Assembly (NCBI RefSeq): GCF_003384035.1
Contig: NZ_QQAK01000009.1
Span: forward strand, 496,001 to 560,000
Reading direction: 5' to 3'
DNA from: Sporosarcina sp. BI001-red
Lineage (GTDB): Bacteria; Bacillota; Bacilli; Bacillales_A; Planococcaceae
DNA: 64,000 nt
The stretch's first letter is position 1; each line of letters opens with the position of its first letter. The notes under the pieces are model-generated. The model worked only from the letters and a program-made list of their open reading frames with translations, did not search any database and was not told the origin of the DNA. This document shows positions 1 through 9,659 of the stretch, in pieces. The position numbers and the translations under genes were made by a program.

Positions 1-1
1 C

Positions 2-97
2 AGATTTATAGATGAAGGCCCAATGGTTGCGGTCTCTGTAACGCTCCAAGATGGAACGGAGCGGTTAAGGAGGGTTGCAGTTGGACTTCGTGAATGA
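2..97 (+). CDS. C-terminal end of a ComGF-like competence pseudopilin gene (partial)
   Basis: The reading frame is open from the window edge to TGA at 95-97 and gives about 31 residues, ending in a V-V-x-L-x-D-G pattern followed by a short basic tail. ComGF proteins of Bacilli end in a comparable beta-strand region, and the gene overlaps the start of a short hydrophobic pseudopilin-like gene, as comGF does with comGG. The upstream part lies outside the window, so the name rests mainly on position before a ComGG-like gene and shikimate kinase. It would contribute a minor pseudopilin of the DNA-uptake machinery. Confidence 0.5.
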   Translation, partial: RFIDEGPMVAVSVTLQDGTERLRRVAVGLRE

Positions 98-257
98 TGA
101 ACGTGGAGTGGCACTTATGATGGCACTTGCATTATTATTTTTCGTCTCCCTCTTTCTTTTTACATTCGTTTCATGGCATAGTAGTTTATATGGATCGTAT
201 GATTCGCTGGGAACGATTTACGAGAAGGCAGCGATAACAAAAATGCAGAGCGGATGA
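81..257 (+). CDS. comGG: ComGG-like minor pseudopilin
   Basis: This short protein of about 58 residues starts with a charged segment (NDERG) followed by a hydrophobic stretch (VALMMALALLFFVSLFLF). That is the layout of type IV pilin-like N-termini and of ComGG, which joins the competence pseudopilus in Gram-positive bacteria. A TTG at 81 lies seven bases after an AAGGAGG site and is preferred over the TTG at 75, which almost touches it. The protein is shorter than B. subtilis ComGG (about 124 residues), so the C-terminal part may be reduced. It overlaps the preceding ComGF-like frame. The name depends on position and hydrophobic pattern. Confidence 0.5.
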   Translation: MDFVNDERGVALMMALALLFFVSLFLFTFVSWHSSLYGSYDSLGTIYEKAAITKMQSG

Positions 258-261
258 TTTG

Positions 262-822
262 ATGAACAAAGTATACCTAGTTGGATTCATGGGATGTGGA
301 AAAAGTGCAATCGGCAAAAGGCTGAGTTTTTTTACCAAGCTCCCTTTTTATGACATGGATCATGAAATCGTACAGAAAACGGGTATGACAATCCCGCAAA
401 TATTTGCAACCTACGGGGAAGAACGATTTCGTGAGATGGAGACCGAATTTCTGAAGACGTTTCGAGACGAAATGTGCATAATTGCCACCGGGGGTGGTGT
501 TGCGATGCGTAAGGAGAACCGTAAGCTGATGCGTGAAAGTGGGCTCGTCTTTTTCCTTGACGCTCCTTTTCGAGACATCTGGCGACGGATAGCAACCGAT
601 AAAAATAGACCGATCGTTCAGCGGTCGACCCGTTCTGAGATTGAAAAGCTCTACCAAAAACGTTACGATGCGTATAAAGAATCTGCGCATTTCCTTGTTC
701 AGACACGCCAACGTTCACTCAGTAAAGTCACGGAATACATCGCGTTTCAAATGGAACGCTTGTCCAGTAAGTCTATTTTCATCACTGCTGCTCAAGACAC
801 ATCCAGAAGCACTCAAAAGTAA
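262..822 (+). CDS. aroK: Shikimate kinase
   Basis: Shikimate kinase phosphorylates shikimate at O3 with ATP in the cytosolic shikimate pathway to chorismate. The 186-residue protein has Walker A GFMGCGKS at residues 8-15, the DMD shikimate-binding stretch near residue 32, a GEERFREME block, the ATGGGVA glycine-rich shikimate/ATP motif and a KNRP lid region. This is the full family order, and the length is slightly above the usual 170. ATG 262 directly follows an in-frame TTG at 259; either could start translation and the Shine-Dalgarno is weak. The gene sits between the comG operon end and the glycine-cleavage genes, a common Bacillales arrangement. Confidence 0.93.
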   Translation: MNKVYLVGFMGCGKSAIGKRLSFFTKLPFYDMDHEIVQKTGMTIPQIFATYGEERFREMETEFLKTFRDEMCIIATGGGVAMRKENRKLMRESGLVFFLDAPFRDIWRRIATDKNRPIVQRSTRSEIEKLYQKRYDAYKESAHFLVQTRQRSLSKVTEYIAFQMERLSSKSIFITAAQDTSRSTQK

Positions 823-914
823 TTGCACTTCAATCTACAAACTGGTAAGATAGGTTCGAAAGATATTAGTTTTCCGAATCTTAAACTATTTCGTAACGAA
901 TTGAATAGTGCGGA

Positions 915-1086
915 TGAATACATGGGGAGAGAGCGCACAAAGCGCCGCCGAAGGAGCAAGTGACAATGTCATGAATCTCTCAGGCAAAAAGACTCATGTT
1001 GGACGCATCTCTGAACAGTGTTGGCTAAAGCCAGCCTCTGAAATTAGCCCCCGCAATGGGGAGCGTTCAGGAGATTGGACAGAGGC
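915..1086 (+). promoter_or_regulatory. Glycine riboswitch (gcvT leader)
   Basis: The leader directly upstream of gcvT carries the conserved glycine-aptamer core: CCGAAGGAGCAAG (948-960) and CTCTCAGGCAAAAAGAC (977-993), with GGGGAGAG (923-930) pairing to CTCTC as P2 and ACATG/CATGT as P1. The second half (about 1000-1086) does not repeat the core. It forms alternative helices instead: 1007-1016 with 1065-1075, and GCCTCTG (1034-1040) with CAGAGGC (1080-1086). The latter overlaps the 5' arm of the following terminator, so glycine binding would be expected to disrupt the terminator and switch gcvT-gcvPA-gcvPB on. Known glycine switches of this operon work this way; the mechanism here is inferred from pairing. 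Confidence 0.88.
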
Positions 1087-1122
1087 TCTCTTTTAATAAA
1101 AAGGGGGTCTCTTTCTTTTTTT
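1081..1122 (+). terminator. Riboswitch expression-platform terminator
   Basis: AGAGGCTCTCTTTT (1081-1094) can pair along its whole length with AAAAGGGGGTCTCT (1099-1112), using several G-U pairs. A run of seven T follows at 1116-1122. The 5' arm shares bases with CAGAGGC (1080-1086), which can pair upstream instead, as expected of an antiterminator. Confidence 0.75.
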
Positions 1123-1145
1123 GAAGATGAATGGGGGAAATTGTG

Positions 1146-2246
1146 TTGTCAGTAACTTTGAAACGAACACCACTTTTTGAAAGCTATGTTCCTTATAATG
1201 GAAAAACTATCGATTTCGGTGGCTGGGAATTACCAGTTCAATTTTCAAGTATAAAAGCAGAGCATGAAGCTGTCCGAACGGCTGCTGGACTGTTCGATGT
1301 ATCCCATATGGGAGAAGTCGTTGTCAGCGGAGAAGGTGCACTATCTTTCTTGCAAAAACTGGTGACGAATGATGTTGCAAAACTAGTCGACGGGCAAGCT
1401 CAATATACGGCTATGTGCTACGAAGACGGCGGCACGATTGATGATCTGTTAATCTATAAAAGAAGTGATAACGACTTTCTTTTAGTTGTAAACGCATCCA
1501 ATATTGAAAAAGACGTCAGCTGGATGAAGCAACAAGCTGGCAATGATGTTGAAATTGACAATCAGTCCGATAGCTGGGCATTACTAGCATTACAAGGTCC
1601 AAAAGCAGAAACGATTTTACAGCGACTAACAGACGAATCACTGACTGACATTCGGTTCTTCCGATTTAAAGACAAGGTGAATGTAGCTGGAGAATCGACA
1701 CTAGTATCACGAACAGGCTACACAGGAGAGAACGGATTTGAAATCTACTGTTCGCCTGAAGCGGCCGTGAAGCTTTGGGATGCAATTTTGGAAGAGGGAA
1801 AAGAAGATGGTCTAGTGCCAACAGGCTTAGGCGCGCGCGACACCCTTCGTTTCGAAGCGGGACTGCCGTTATATGGTCAAGAATTGTCGAAAGATATTTC
1901 ACCACTGGAAGCAGGACTTGGTTTTGTAGTGAAATTGAAAAAAGAAGAGGACTTCCTTGGGAAATCCGCGTTAGCTGCACAGAAACAGGACGGGGTTCCG
2001 CGTAAATTGGTTGGGGTTGAGATGATCGACAAAGGCATTCCACGAACGGGATATCCTGTTTACCATAACGACGAATTAGTCGGTGAAGTGACGACGGGAA
2101 CACAATCTCCAACATTGAAAAAGAATATTGGCTTTGCTTTAGTGAACCAGGATGTCTCTGAGCTTGGCACGGAAATTGAAGTTGAAATCCGCAACAAGAG
2201 GTTGAAAGCTAGAATTATTGAAACACCATTCTATAAGCGCTCATGA
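1146..2246 (+). CDS. gcvT: Glycine cleavage system T protein (aminomethyltransferase)
   Basis: GcvT transfers the methylene group from aminomethylated H protein to tetrahydrofolate and releases ammonia. The protein matches the family from the N-terminal LKRTPLFE and [13 protein letters not shown] blocks through [40 protein letters not shown] and [16 protein letters not shown] to the C-terminal TPFYKR. An ATG at 1131 is in frame, but GGGGGAAA (1133-1140) is a ribosome-binding site for TTG 1146 or GTG 1143, which also gives the usual family N-terminus. It is first in a three-gene operon under the glycine riboswitch. No gcvH lies nearby; in Bacillales it is normally elsewhere. Confidence 0.95.
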   Translation: MSVTLKRTPLFESYVPYNGKTIDFGGWELPVQFSSIKAEHEAVRTAAGLFDVSHMGEVVVSGEGALSFLQKLVTNDVAKLVDGQAQYTAMCYEDGGTIDDLLIYKRSDNDFLLVVNASNIEKDVSWMKQQAGNDVEIDNQSDSWALLALQGPKAETILQRLTDESLTDIRFFRFKDKVNVAGESTLVSRTGYTGENGFEIYCSPEAAVKLWDAILEEGKEDGLVPTGLGARDTLRFEAGLPLYGQELSKDISPLEAGLGFVVKLKKEEDFLGKSALAAQKQDGVPRKLVGVEMIDKGIPRTGYPVYHNDELVGEVTTGTQSPTLKKNIGFALVNQDVSELGTEIEVEIRNKRLKARIIETPFYKRS

Positions 2247-2294
2247 AGTGAATCGGATACAATTTCCGTACAAAGGGAAAGAGGGGAAATAATT

Positions 2295-3641
2295 ATGATG
2301 CATCGTTATATGCCAATGACAGAAGCCGATCGCGAAGAAATGTTAAAAGTGATCGGAATTTCATCCGTTGATGAACTATTCGCAGATATTCCTGAAAGTG
2401 TTCGTTTTACTAGAGATTTGGCCATTAAGGAAGCTAAATCTGAATCTGCGTTACTTAAAGAGCTTTCAAGAGTAGCGGCAAAAAATGCGGATTCCAAACA
2501 ATATGCATCCTTCCTTGGAGCGGGAGTATATGATCATTACAAACCAATCATTGTCGATCACGTTATTTCTAGATCTGAATTTTACACAGCTTATACACCA
2601 TATCAGCCAGAAATTTCCCAAGGTGAACTTCAGGCGATCTTTGAATTCCAGACCATGATTTGTGAATTAACTGGGATGGATCTCGCAAACTCCTCTATGT
2701 ATGACGGTGGTACTGCGCTCGCAGAAGCGGGAACCCTTGCAGCAGGACATACGAAACGGAAAAAACTACTTGTTTCTGAAACGGTACATCCAGAATCTCG
2801 CGATGTAGTTCGCTCTTATGCAGATGGTCAGCAGATTGAAGTTGTTACGATTCCGCAAAAAAATGGCGTGACAGATATCGAAGAGTTAAAGAAATTATTG
2901 GCTGAAGATACGGCTGCTGTTCTCGTACAATATCCGAACTTCTTCGGTCAAGTTGAAGAATTACAAGCAATCGGCGAGTTAGCACACGACAATGGCGCAT
3001 TGTTTGTCGTATCCTCCAATCCATTGGCGCTAGGCATTTTAACACCTCCAGGAGAACTCGGTGCAGATATTACGGTGGGGGATGCACAACCCTTCGGTAT
3101 TCCTGAACAGTTCGGTGGACCTCACTGTGGATATTTTGCAGTGACGAAGAAACTTATGCGTAAAGTTCCAGGGCGTCTTGTTGGTGAAACGACAGATGAC
3201 CAAGGACGTCGTGGCTATGTACTTACATTGCAAGCACGTGAACAACATATCCGTCGTGATAAAGCCACGTCCAATATTTGTTCAAACCAAGCCTTGAACG
3301 CACTTGCAGCTTCTGTTGCGATGACGGCTCTCGGGAAAACCGGTGCACGTGAAATTGCCTATCAAAACTATGCAAAAACACATTATGCAAAGCAAGCATT
3401 AGAAAATGCAGGATTCTCAGTTCTTGGTGGAAATGCACACTTTAACGAAATCGTAGTCGATTGTAAGCGTCCAGTTAAAGAGTTGAATAAGCAATTGCTC
3501 GGACAGGGGATTATCGGAGGATACGATCTCAGCCTTACTTATGAAGGAATGGAGAACCACGCATTATTCGCAGTGACAGAGCAACGGACGAAAGAAGAGA
3601 TCGATGCACTAGTGCAGGAAATGGAGGCCGTCCATGCATAA
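2295..3641 (+). CDS. gcvPA: Glycine dehydrogenase (decarboxylating) subunit 1
   Basis: GcvPA is the N-terminal half of the two-subunit P protein, the PLP enzyme that decarboxylates glycine and loads the aminomethyl group on lipoylated H protein. The 448-residue sequence starts MHRYMPM and contains [25 protein letters not shown] and GGPHCGYFA, all hallmarks of this family. It lies 48 bp after gcvT with a GAGGGG ribosome-binding site, and its last 8 bases overlap gcvPB, which implies translational coupling of the two subunits. Confidence 0.96.
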   Translation: MMHRYMPMTEADREEMLKVIGISSVDELFADIPESVRFTRDLAIKEAKSESALLKELSRVAAKNADSKQYASFLGAGVYDHYKPIIVDHVISRSEFYTAYTPYQPEISQGELQAIFEFQTMICELTGMDLANSSMYDGGTALAEAGTLAAGHTKRKKLLVSETVHPESRDVVRSYADGQQIEVVTIPQKNGVTDIEELKKLLAEDTAAVLVQYPNFFGQVEELQAIGELAHDNGALFVVSSNPLALGILTPPGELGADITVGDAQPFGIPEQFGGPHCGYFAVTKKLMRKVPGRLVGETTDDQGRRGYVLTLQAREQHIRRDKATSNICSNQALNALAASVAMTALGKTGAREIAYQNYAKTHYAKQALENAGFSVLGGNAHFNEIVVDCKRPVKELNKQLLGQGIIGGYDLSLTYEGMENHALFAVTEQRTKEEIDALVQEMEAVHA

Positions 3642-5118
3642 CGAAAACCAACCACTCATTTTTGAAGTCTCAAAACCAGGCCGTATTGGATATAGCCTTA
3701 CTGATTTAGATGTCCCTGAAGTGGATTTGACAAAACTATTACCTGAGACGATGGTCCGTAAACAGGACGCTGCACTTCCTGAAGTTTCCGAGTTGGACAT
3801 CATGCGACATTACACGGCGCTGTCGAACCGAAATCACGGTGTTGACACAGGATTTTATCCGCTTGGATCTTGTACGATGAAATACAATCCAAAAATTAAC
3901 GAAGCGGTTGCACGTATTCCAGGTTTCGCAAACATTCACCCTTTGCAAGATGAGTCTACCGTTCAAGGCGCGATGGAAGTTGCCTACGATTTGCAAGAGC
4001 ATCTATGTGAAATTACAGGGATGGATGAAGTCACACTTCAACCAGCAGCTGGAGCACATGGTGAGTGGACTGCATTGATGATGATCCGTGCGTTCCATGA
4101 AGCGAATGGAGATACAGGACGTACGAAAGTGCTTGTTCCCGACTCGGCACACGGAACAAATCCTGCCTCTGCAACAGTGGCAGGATTCGATACGATTACT
4201 GTTAGTTCCGATGAAAATGGACTTGTGGATATCGAAGACTTGAAAGCAAAAGTTGGAGACGATACGGCAGCTTTAATGTTAACGAACCCGAATACTCTTG
4301 GCCTTTTTGAAGAGCATATTATGGAAATGGCGAAAATTGTCCATGGAGCTGGTGGGAAATTGTACTACGATGGTGCCAACTTGAACGCCGTCATGTCAAA
4401 AGCTCGACCTGGAGATATGGGCTTCGATGCGGTTCACTTGAACTTGCACAAGACATTCACAGGGCCACACGGTGGTGGTGGTCCTGGTTCAGGTCCTGTA
4501 GGTGTGAAAAAGGATCTTGCTGCATTCTTGCCTAAACCCGTGTTGGAAAAGAACGATGGATTGTACACGTTCAACTATGACGTTCCACAATCCATTGGTC
4601 GTGTAAAGCCATTCTACGGGAACTTTGGAATTTACTTGCGCGCTTATACGTACATTCGTTCTATGGGACCAGATGGTTTGAAAGCAGTTACCGAGAATGC
4701 AGTTTTGAACGCGAACTACATGATGCGTCGTTTGGAGCCGTTTTTCGACCTTCCATATCCGCAGCACTGTAAGCATGAGTTTGTGTTATCAGGTCGTCGT
4801 CAGAAGAAACTTGGTGTACGGACGTTAGATATGGCGAAACGACTGCTTGATTTCGGCTTCCATCCACCAACAGTCTACTTCCCACTTAATGTAGAAGAAG
4901 GCATGATGATCGAGCCGACTGAAACAGAATCTAAAGAAACACTCGATTCCTTTATCGATGCGATGATTCAAATCGCTAAAGAAGTGGAAGAAAATCCAGA
5001 AATCGTTCAGGAAGCACCTCATACGACAGTCATTAGTCGTTTGGATGAAACGAAAGCTGCGCGTAAGCCAGTACTACGATACACTCCTGAGACTGAAGAA
5101 GAATTAGTGAAAGCATAA
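3634..5118 (+). CDS. gcvPB: Glycine dehydrogenase (decarboxylating) subunit 2
   Basis: This is the C-terminal half of the P protein and carries the PLP lysine in the [20 protein letters not shown] segment. Other family blocks are [22 protein letters not shown] and the C-terminal [13 protein letters not shown]. Length (494 residues) is normal. The start ATG lies inside the end of gcvPA behind GGAAATGGAGG. A strong terminator follows directly, so the operon ends here. Confidence 0.96.
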   Translation: MHNENQPLIFEVSKPGRIGYSLTDLDVPEVDLTKLLPETMVRKQDAALPEVSELDIMRHYTALSNRNHGVDTGFYPLGSCTMKYNPKINEAVARIPGFANIHPLQDESTVQGAMEVAYDLQEHLCEITGMDEVTLQPAAGAHGEWTALMMIRAFHEANGDTGRTKVLVPDSAHGTNPASATVAGFDTITVSSDENGLVDIEDLKAKVGDDTAALMLTNPNTLGLFEEHIMEMAKIVHGAGGKLYYDGANLNAVMSKARPGDMGFDAVHLNLHKTFTGPHGGGGPGSGPVGVKKDLAAFLPKPVLEKNDGLYTFNYDVPQSIGRVKPFYGNFGIYLRAYTYIRSMGPDGLKAVTENAVLNANYMMRRLEPFFDLPYPQHCKHEFVLSGRRQKKLGVRTLDMAKRLLDFGFHPPTVYFPLNVEEGMMIEPTETESKETLDSFIDAMIQIAKEVEENPEIVQEAPHTTVISRLDETKAARKPVLRYTPETEEELVKA

Positions 5119-5119
5119 C

Positions 5120-5153
5120 AAAAGGACCGAAGCCTAAGCGCTTCGGTCCTTTT
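5120..5153. terminator. Bidirectional terminator between gcvPB and the rhodanese gene
   Basis: AAAAGGACCGAAGC pairs perfectly with GCTTCGGTCCTTTT around a six-base loop. A-rich and T-rich flanks let it serve both converging genes. Confidence 0.9.
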
Positions 5154-5160
5154 CATATAC

Positions 5161-5547
5161 TTACTTTTTGCTTTTCACTTTTCCTGACCACGTACGGAAT
5201 CCGCCTTGTAAATGGTAAAGTTGCGTGTAGTCCTTCTTTTTCAAGAACAGGGCCGTTCGCGCGCTTTTACCACCATTGTGATCGTATAGATAGACGGGTT
5301 TGTCAGCACGGATTTCTTTATGCCTTTGTCGCAGTTGGGTGTACGGAATGTTGCGGGCACCAAGTATATGACCTGCATCAAAATCTTTTGGTTCGCGTAC
5401 ATCGATCAGTTGTGCTTTCCGGTAACCTTCAATGAATTGCTCTTGCGTCAAATTCGTAACTGCTTTGCGGAGTCGAAGAGCCGTAATGATGAAATAGGCA
5501 ATCATTACAACTAACAGTCCTATTAATACATACAGATTAGCATTCAA
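5161..5547 (-). CDS. yqhL: Membrane-anchored rhodanese-like protein (YqhL type), catalytic Cys missing
   Basis: A 128-residue protein with one N-terminal membrane helix (about residues 5-25) and a cytosolic rhodanese fold: LIDVREPKDFDAGHILGARNIP, then the active-site strand VYLYDHNGGKSAR and HLQGGFRTW near the end. In active rhodanese domains the residue after the YLY strand is the nucleophilic cysteine (C-x-x-G-x-R/S). Here it is Asp and the protein has no Cys at that point, so sulfur transfer by the usual mechanism is unlikely. Position between gcvPB and lipM matches yqhL of Bacillus. Its exact role is unknown. Confidence 0.85.
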   Translation of the reverse strand: MNANLYVLIGLLVVMIAYFIITALRLRKAVTNLTQEQFIEGYRKAQLIDVREPKDFDAGHILGARNIPYTQLRQRHKEIRADKPVYLYDHNGGKSARTALFLKKKDYTQLYHLQGGFRTWSGKVKSKK

Positions 5548-5577
5548 AACATCTTTCCCCTTTCTATCTCATTCTTC

Positions 5578-5606
5578 ATTATAAAGATTAAGTGGCACAT
5601 GTTCAA
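5578..5606 (-). promoter_or_regulatory. SigA promoter for the rhodanese gene
   Basis: On the minus strand, TTGAAC (5601-5606) and TATAAT (5578-5583) are separated by exactly 17 bases, about 30 bp upstream of the start codon. Confidence 0.7.
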
Positions 5607-5653
5607 TTGCAATGATAAAATTGAGTTCGTTATGAAGGGAAAGGCGGGGTGAA

Positions 5654-6487
5654 ATGGATAAAGTGAAATGGAATTATATTCAGTCAGGGAAGTGTTTGCC
5701 ATCCTTTAATATGGCTTTGGATGAAGCACTCCTTGACTGGCACAGCAAAGGGGAAATCGGCCCTGTTCTCCGGTTTTATGAATGGGAACCTGCAACACTC
5801 TCCATTGGTTACTTTCAAAGTGTTTCCAAAGAAATCGATATGGAAGCTGTACAGCAATACGGACTCGGTTTCGTGCGAAGACCTACAGGGGGAAGGGGTG
5901 TTCTGCATGAACAAGAGCTTACTTATAGCGTCATCGTTTCAGAAGACTATCCGGATATGCCTGAAACAGTCACGGAAGCGTATCGTGTCATTTCAGGAGG
6001 ATTGTTGGAAGGCTTTCGCAATCTCGGACTGGAAGCTTCTTTTTCAGTTCCTTCAGAACAAGTGGCGGAGCAGTTGAAACGTCCGAAAAGTGGAGTGTGT
6101 TTTGACACTTCCAGTTGGTACGAACTCGTCGTTGAAGGGAAAAAAGTGGCGGGAAGTGCACAAACCCGTCAAAAAGGCGTCATTTTACAGCACGGTGCAA
6201 TTTTACTTAGTTTGGACGTAGACAAACTTGTTTCGCTGTTTAAATTCGAATCAGAAGAAATAAGAGAGCAAGTGAGAAAAGGACTTCCGGAAAAAGCAGT
6301 AGCTATTGATCGCTTATCTGATCGTGATATTACTGTAGCGGAATGTTCATTAGCTTTTTCAAACGGATTCGAAAAAGCACTCGGCATTGAACTCATACCT
6401 TATGTTCTTACGACTGAACAACTCAAAGTGGTCGAAGAAATTGAAAATCGAAAGTATGCAAATGATGAATGGACATATCGAAAATGA
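5654..6487 (+). CDS. lipM: Octanoyltransferase LipM
   Basis: LipM moves octanoyl groups from acyl carrier protein to the glycine-cleavage H protein, the first step of lipoic acid assembly in Bacilli. The 277-residue protein has the biotin/lipoate ligase fold blocks [18 protein letters not shown] and [12 protein letters not shown] cysteine sits at residue 149 in [14 protein letters not shown], the place of the catalytic Cys150 of B. subtilis LipM. It lies next to the glycine-cleavage operon, one of the lipoate users, and upstream of the lipoylated BkdB system in this window. The start ATG follows an AAGGCGGGG ribosome-binding site. Confidence 0.93.
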   Translation: MDKVKWNYIQSGKCLPSFNMALDEALLDWHSKGEIGPVLRFYEWEPATLSIGYFQSVSKEIDMEAVQQYGLGFVRRPTGGRGVLHEQELTYSVIVSEDYPDMPETVTEAYRVISGGLLEGFRNLGLEASFSVPSEQVAEQLKRPKSGVCFDTSSWYELVVEGKKVAGSAQTRQKGVILQHGAILLSLDVDKLVSLFKFESEEIREQVRKGLPEKAVAIDRLSDRDITVAECSLAFSNGFEKALGIELIPYVLTTEQLKVVEEIENRKYANDEWTYRK

Positions 6488-6523
6488 AAAAGGAAGGCTT
6501 CCGTTTTGGAAAGCCTTCCTTTT
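6487..6523. terminator. Bidirectional terminator between lipM and yqhQ
   Basis: AAAAGGAAGGCTTCC pairs with GGAAAGCCTTCCTTTT around GTTTT. It serves convergent lipM and yqhQ. Confidence 0.85.
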
Positions 6524-6526
6524 GCG

Positions 6527-7507
6527 TTACAAATTCACTGTACTCATTTCACTCTCGGGAGATAAAGGAGAGGGGTTAGTTAGAACTTCCTCGCCATGTA
6601 TTTCAATCTCAAGCAATTTGTTAAACGAAGCAATCGCGACTTCAACCTGATCGTCTTCGGGCTCTTTTGTCGTTAACAACTGAAGCCATAACCCTGGGTA
6701 TCCTAAGAAACGTAGCACTGGAATATTTCGTACAGCATTCGTAATCTGCAGCACTTCAAACGACACTCCAAGAACAACTGGAATCAGTAAAATCCGATTT
6801 ACAATACGCAACCAGAATGGATCTGTCGGCACTAGGAAGTAAATGAACATCCCGACAACAACAGTGAATAGTAAGAAACTGCTGCCGCACCGATAATGCA
6901 AGCGTGACTGTGCCTGAACGTTCTCGACAGTAAGTGGAAGATTATTTTCGTAGCAGTTAATGACTTTATGCTCCGCGCCATGATACTTAAAGACCCTCTT
7001 AATGAGAGGGGTCAAGGATATGAGGGAAACATAACTCAATAAGAGTGTCAGTTTGAAAAAAGTCTCTAAAAGAATCTGAGCAGTCTTTCCCGGGAAAATT
7101 GGATGGAAAAGCCCTGCAAGGAAAACTGGGAATAATGTGAAGACAAACTTGCCGAATAGGAAGGAGAGTACACCGACTGCAGCAACTCCTAAAATCATCG
7201 TCAACTTAGAAGAATCTTCATCTGACTTGTCCACTTCTTCACCCGGCATCACATCATAATGATCACTGGCAAAAGTTAAATGTTTTGAGCCAAGCCCTGC
7301 AGACTCGATAAGAGCTACAATTCCTCTGACTAAAGGAATCTTTTTCAACCTTTGACGAATCGGGCTACTCTCTTTCAGCACATGAAAATAATCAATTGTG
7401 CCGTCTTTACGACGTATAGCAGTTACTGTATGTCGTTTCCCTCCGAACATGACACCCTCAATGAGAGCCTGACCGCCATAGGCAGGGGATTGCTGATTCT
7501 TTTCCAT
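6527..7507 (-). CDS. yqhQ: DUF1385 membrane protein YqhQ
   Basis: A 326-residue protein of the DUF1385 family, recognised by YGGQALIEGVMFGG at the N-terminus, the KYHGAEHKVINCYE block in the middle and RCGSSFLLF after it. Several hydrophobic segments (about residues 105-135, 145-170, 205-235, 240-265) indicate a multi-pass membrane protein. The function is not established; the conserved His/Glu-containing AEHK block suggests a metal or catalytic site, but this is inference. It is transcribed opposite to lipM and divergent from yqhR, as in Bacillus. Confidence 0.9.
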   Translation of the reverse strand: MEKNQQSPAYGGQALIEGVMFGGKRHTVTAIRRKDGTIDYFHVLKESSPIRQRLKKIPLVRGIVALIESAGLGSKHLTFASDHYDVMPGEEVDKSDEDSSKLTMILGVAAVGVLSFLFGKFVFTLFPVFLAGLFHPIFPGKTAQILLETFFKLTLLLSYVSLISLTPLIKRVFKYHGAEHKVINCYENNLPLTVENVQAQSRLHYRCGSSFLLFTVVVGMFIYFLVPTDPFWLRIVNRILLIPVVLGVSFEVLQITNAVRNIPVLRFLGYPGLWLQLLTTKEPEDDQVEVAIASFNKLLEIEIHGEEVLTNPSPLSPESEMSTVNL

Positions 7508-7584
7508 GCACAGCCCACACTTTCTTTATAAAGTCTCAATGTTGTATTTTGTATAGTTGTTATTGTACAGGAAAATAAGTAATT

Positions 7585-7631
7585 GCTCCACCATCACGTT
7601 TAAAAACGTGAGAACCGGCGACACTTGGAGC
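7585..7631 (+). promoter_or_regulatory. Leader hairpin before yqhR
   Basis: GCTCCA (7585-7590) can pair with TGGAGC (7626-7631), enclosing a tight CACGTTT/AAACGTG hairpin (7595-7610). The outer arm ends next to the ribosome-binding site AGGAGGGG. No T-run follows, so it is a leader structure and not a terminator; any role is unknown. Confidence 0.35.
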
Positions 7632-7645
7632 AGGAGGGGACAGCT

Positions 7646-8074
7646 ATGCATATACCTACACTTTTTTGGACTGCTCTAGTTGCTGCTTTACTAACGGCGC
7701 TGAGTCTGAAGTTTCTGAAAGTCTTTCATTTTGTTAAATGGTCACCACTCGGATGGTCTAAGAAATGGGATATCCTTGCTACGGAATCTCCGATTGTGAA
7801 ATGGTTCGTCTTAATTATTGTTTTAGTCCTTATATTTATCGTCCTTTATAGTATTTTGCAAGTCACTTCTAAAATACCACCATCGATCACATCGATAGTA
7901 CTCGCCCTGCTTTTAGTTTGTGCAGTGGAATGGACGATTTCACGACCTGATTCTATAGGATCTGCTTTTAAGTCGGTTTCAATTCCATTTCTTTGTCTCA
8001 TCGCCATTATTACTAGGTTTGTCGTAGGCACTTCAGTTTATATGAAGAACGAACTTCCAAAGAAAGCGAAATAG
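7646..8074 (+). CDS. yqhR: YqhR family conserved membrane protein
   Basis: A protein of 142 residues with four hydrophobic segments and a short basic C-terminus (KNELPKKAK). The second half, from TSIVLALLLVCAVEW to YMKN, resembles YqhR, which holds this same place between yqhQ and aroQ in B. subtilis. No function is known. ATG 7646 is chosen because AGGAGGGG lies eight bases before it; an in-frame upstream start at 7625 would put this site inside the gene. Confidence 0.75.
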   Translation: MHIPTLFWTALVAALLTALSLKFLKVFHFVKWSPLGWSKKWDILATESPIVKWFVLIIVLVLIFIVLYSILQVTSKIPPSITSIVLALLLVCAVEWTISRPDSIGSAFKSVSIPFLCLIAIITRFVVGTSVYMKNELPKKAK

Positions 8075-8134
8075 GTTACCTCGTCTAAATGTTGTGATAA
8101 AATAAGGAGGAAAATGGCTAGGGGCTGATAAACA

Positions 8135-8575
8135 ATGGATTTGTTGCTACTGAATGGACCTAATTTAAACAGATTAGGAAAACGGGAACCTGATGTATAT
8201 GGTCATGAAACGCTTGAGGATATCGAAAGTCGTATTCTCGAGTTATGCATGGATCATAATATCGGGTTATCGTGTTTTCAATCGAACCATGAGGGTGCTT
8301 TAATTGACCGCATCCATCAGGCGGCGGACGAGGGCACAAGTGGAATCGTTTTTAATCCTGGTGCTTACACGCATTCCAGTATCGCTATTCGGGATGCCAT
8401 TGCATCTGTAAACGTACCAGTCGTGGAAGTACACATTTCGAATATACATAATCGAGAGTCATTCAGGCAGAACTCTATGCTTGCCCCTGTATGTGCAGGA
8501 CAGATTTCAGGATTAGGAACCGATGGCTATGAGTTGGGTGCACTTGCATTAATTCGTAAAATGGAGAGGAATTGA
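8135..8575 (+). CDS. aroQ: 3-dehydroquinate dehydratase, type II
   Basis: Type II dehydroquinase converts 3-dehydroquinate to 3-dehydroshikimate in the shikimate pathway. The 146-residue protein has the N-terminal LLLLNGPNLNRLGKREPDVYG, containing the catalytic Arg and Tyr22, followed by SNHEGALIDRI, FNPGAYTH and VEVHISNIHNRE with the catalytic His100. All key residues are present and the length is standard for the small dodecameric enzyme. It joins aroK in this window as a second shikimate-pathway gene and abuts the peptidase gene. Confidence 0.96.
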   Translation: MDLLLLNGPNLNRLGKREPDVYGHETLEDIESRILELCMDHNIGLSCFQSNHEGALIDRIHQAADEGTSGIVFNPGAYTHSSIAIRDAIASVNVPVVEVHISNIHNRESFRQNSMLAPVCAGQISGLGTDGYELGALALIRKMERN

Positions 8576-8580
8576 GATTA

Positions 8581-9639
8581 ATGAAACTTACAAGACTAAG
8601 AGAACTACTTGCTGAAAAAGAATTGGATGCATTACTTGTCACAAGTGGCTATAATCGCCGATATATGACTGAATTTACAGGGACTGCGGGTGTAGCTATC
8701 ATTTCTAAGGACGACGCAGTATTCATCACTGACTTTAGATATATGGAGCAAGCAGCTGCACAAATCAAAGATTTCCGCATTGTTCAACATGAAAGAACAA
8801 TCATTGAAGAAGTCGCACAACAAGTTACTAAAATGAAGGTGAGCCGTCTAGGATTTGAAAAGGAAGATTTAACGTTTGGTATGTATGAGCTATATAAAAG
8901 CCAAATTACAGCTGAACTTATCCCGACTGCAGGTCTTGTTGAAAAACTCCGTATCATTAAGACCCCTGAAGAGTTGGAAGTTTTGAAACAAGCTGCAAAA
9001 ATCGCAGATGATGCATTTACGCATATTTGCGGGTTCATCAAAGCGGGAATGACGGAACTAGAAGTATCCAACGAATTGGAGTTCTTCATGCGTAAACAAG
9101 GGGCGACTTCATCGTCATTTGATACAATAGTTGCTTCAGGTGTTCGAGGTGCGCTTCCTCATGGTGTAGCGACCGACAAAAAAATTCAATCAGGAGAACT
9201 CGTGACATTAGATTATGGTGCGTTGTATAATGGATACATCTCCGACATAACGCGAACAGTGGCTGTCGGTGAACCATCGGAAAAAATGCGGGAAGTCTAT
9301 GAGATCACCCTTGCTGCACAGAAACTGGCAGTTGAAGGCATTAAACCAGGGATGACCGGCATCCAAGCAGATGCGATTGCACGGGATTACATTGCTTCAA
9401 AAGGGTATGGTGAGGCGTTCGGTCATTCTACGGGTCACGGAATTGGTCTTGAAGTTCATGAAGCTCCTGGACTGTCCTTCCGCTCTGAAACGGTGCTGGA
9501 ACCGAATATGACGGTTACTGCTGAACCGGGCATTTACTTGCCTGGTATCGGAGGCGTAAGGATTGAAGACGATCTTGTTATCACAGAAAATGGTTGTGAA
9601 CGATTGACTCACTGTACAAAAGAACTGCAAATTTTATAA
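8581..9639 (+). CDS. yqhT: Xaa-Pro aminopeptidase/dipeptidase (M24 family, YqhT type)
   Basis: A cytosolic M24B metallopeptidase of about 352 residues. The N-terminal creatinase-like domain (to about residue 125) is followed by the pita-bread domain with metal ligands in [18 protein letters not shown] (two Asp), [16 protein letters not shown] (His), TAEPGIY (Glu) and GVRIEDD (Glu). It would remove N-terminal residues before proline or split X-Pro dipeptides. ATG 8581 is preferred; an in-frame TTG at 8572 overlaps the aroQ stop. It is followed at 20 bp by efp, a very widespread pairing in Firmicutes. Confidence 0.92.
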   Translation: MKLTRLRELLAEKELDALLVTSGYNRRYMTEFTGTAGVAIISKDDAVFITDFRYMEQAAAQIKDFRIVQHERTIIEEVAQQVTKMKVSRLGFEKEDLTFGMYELYKSQITAELIPTAGLVEKLRIIKTPEELEVLKQAAKIADDAFTHICGFIKAGMTELEVSNELEFFMRKQGATSSSFDTIVASGVRGALPHGVATDKKIQSGELVTLDYGALYNGYISDITRTVAVGEPSEKMREVYEITLAAQKLAVEGIKPGMTGIQADAIARDYIASKGYGEAFGHSTGHGIGLEVHEAPGLSFRSETVLEPNMTVTAEPGIYLPGIGGVRIEDDLVITENGCERLTHCTKELQIL

Positions 9640-9659
9640 GAGCTATTGGAGGAAACAAG

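Noticed and set aside
908..1096. A 62-codon open frame upstream of gcvT
   Set aside because: It overlaps the riboswitch; sequence constraint is explained by RNA structure and there is no ribosome-binding site.
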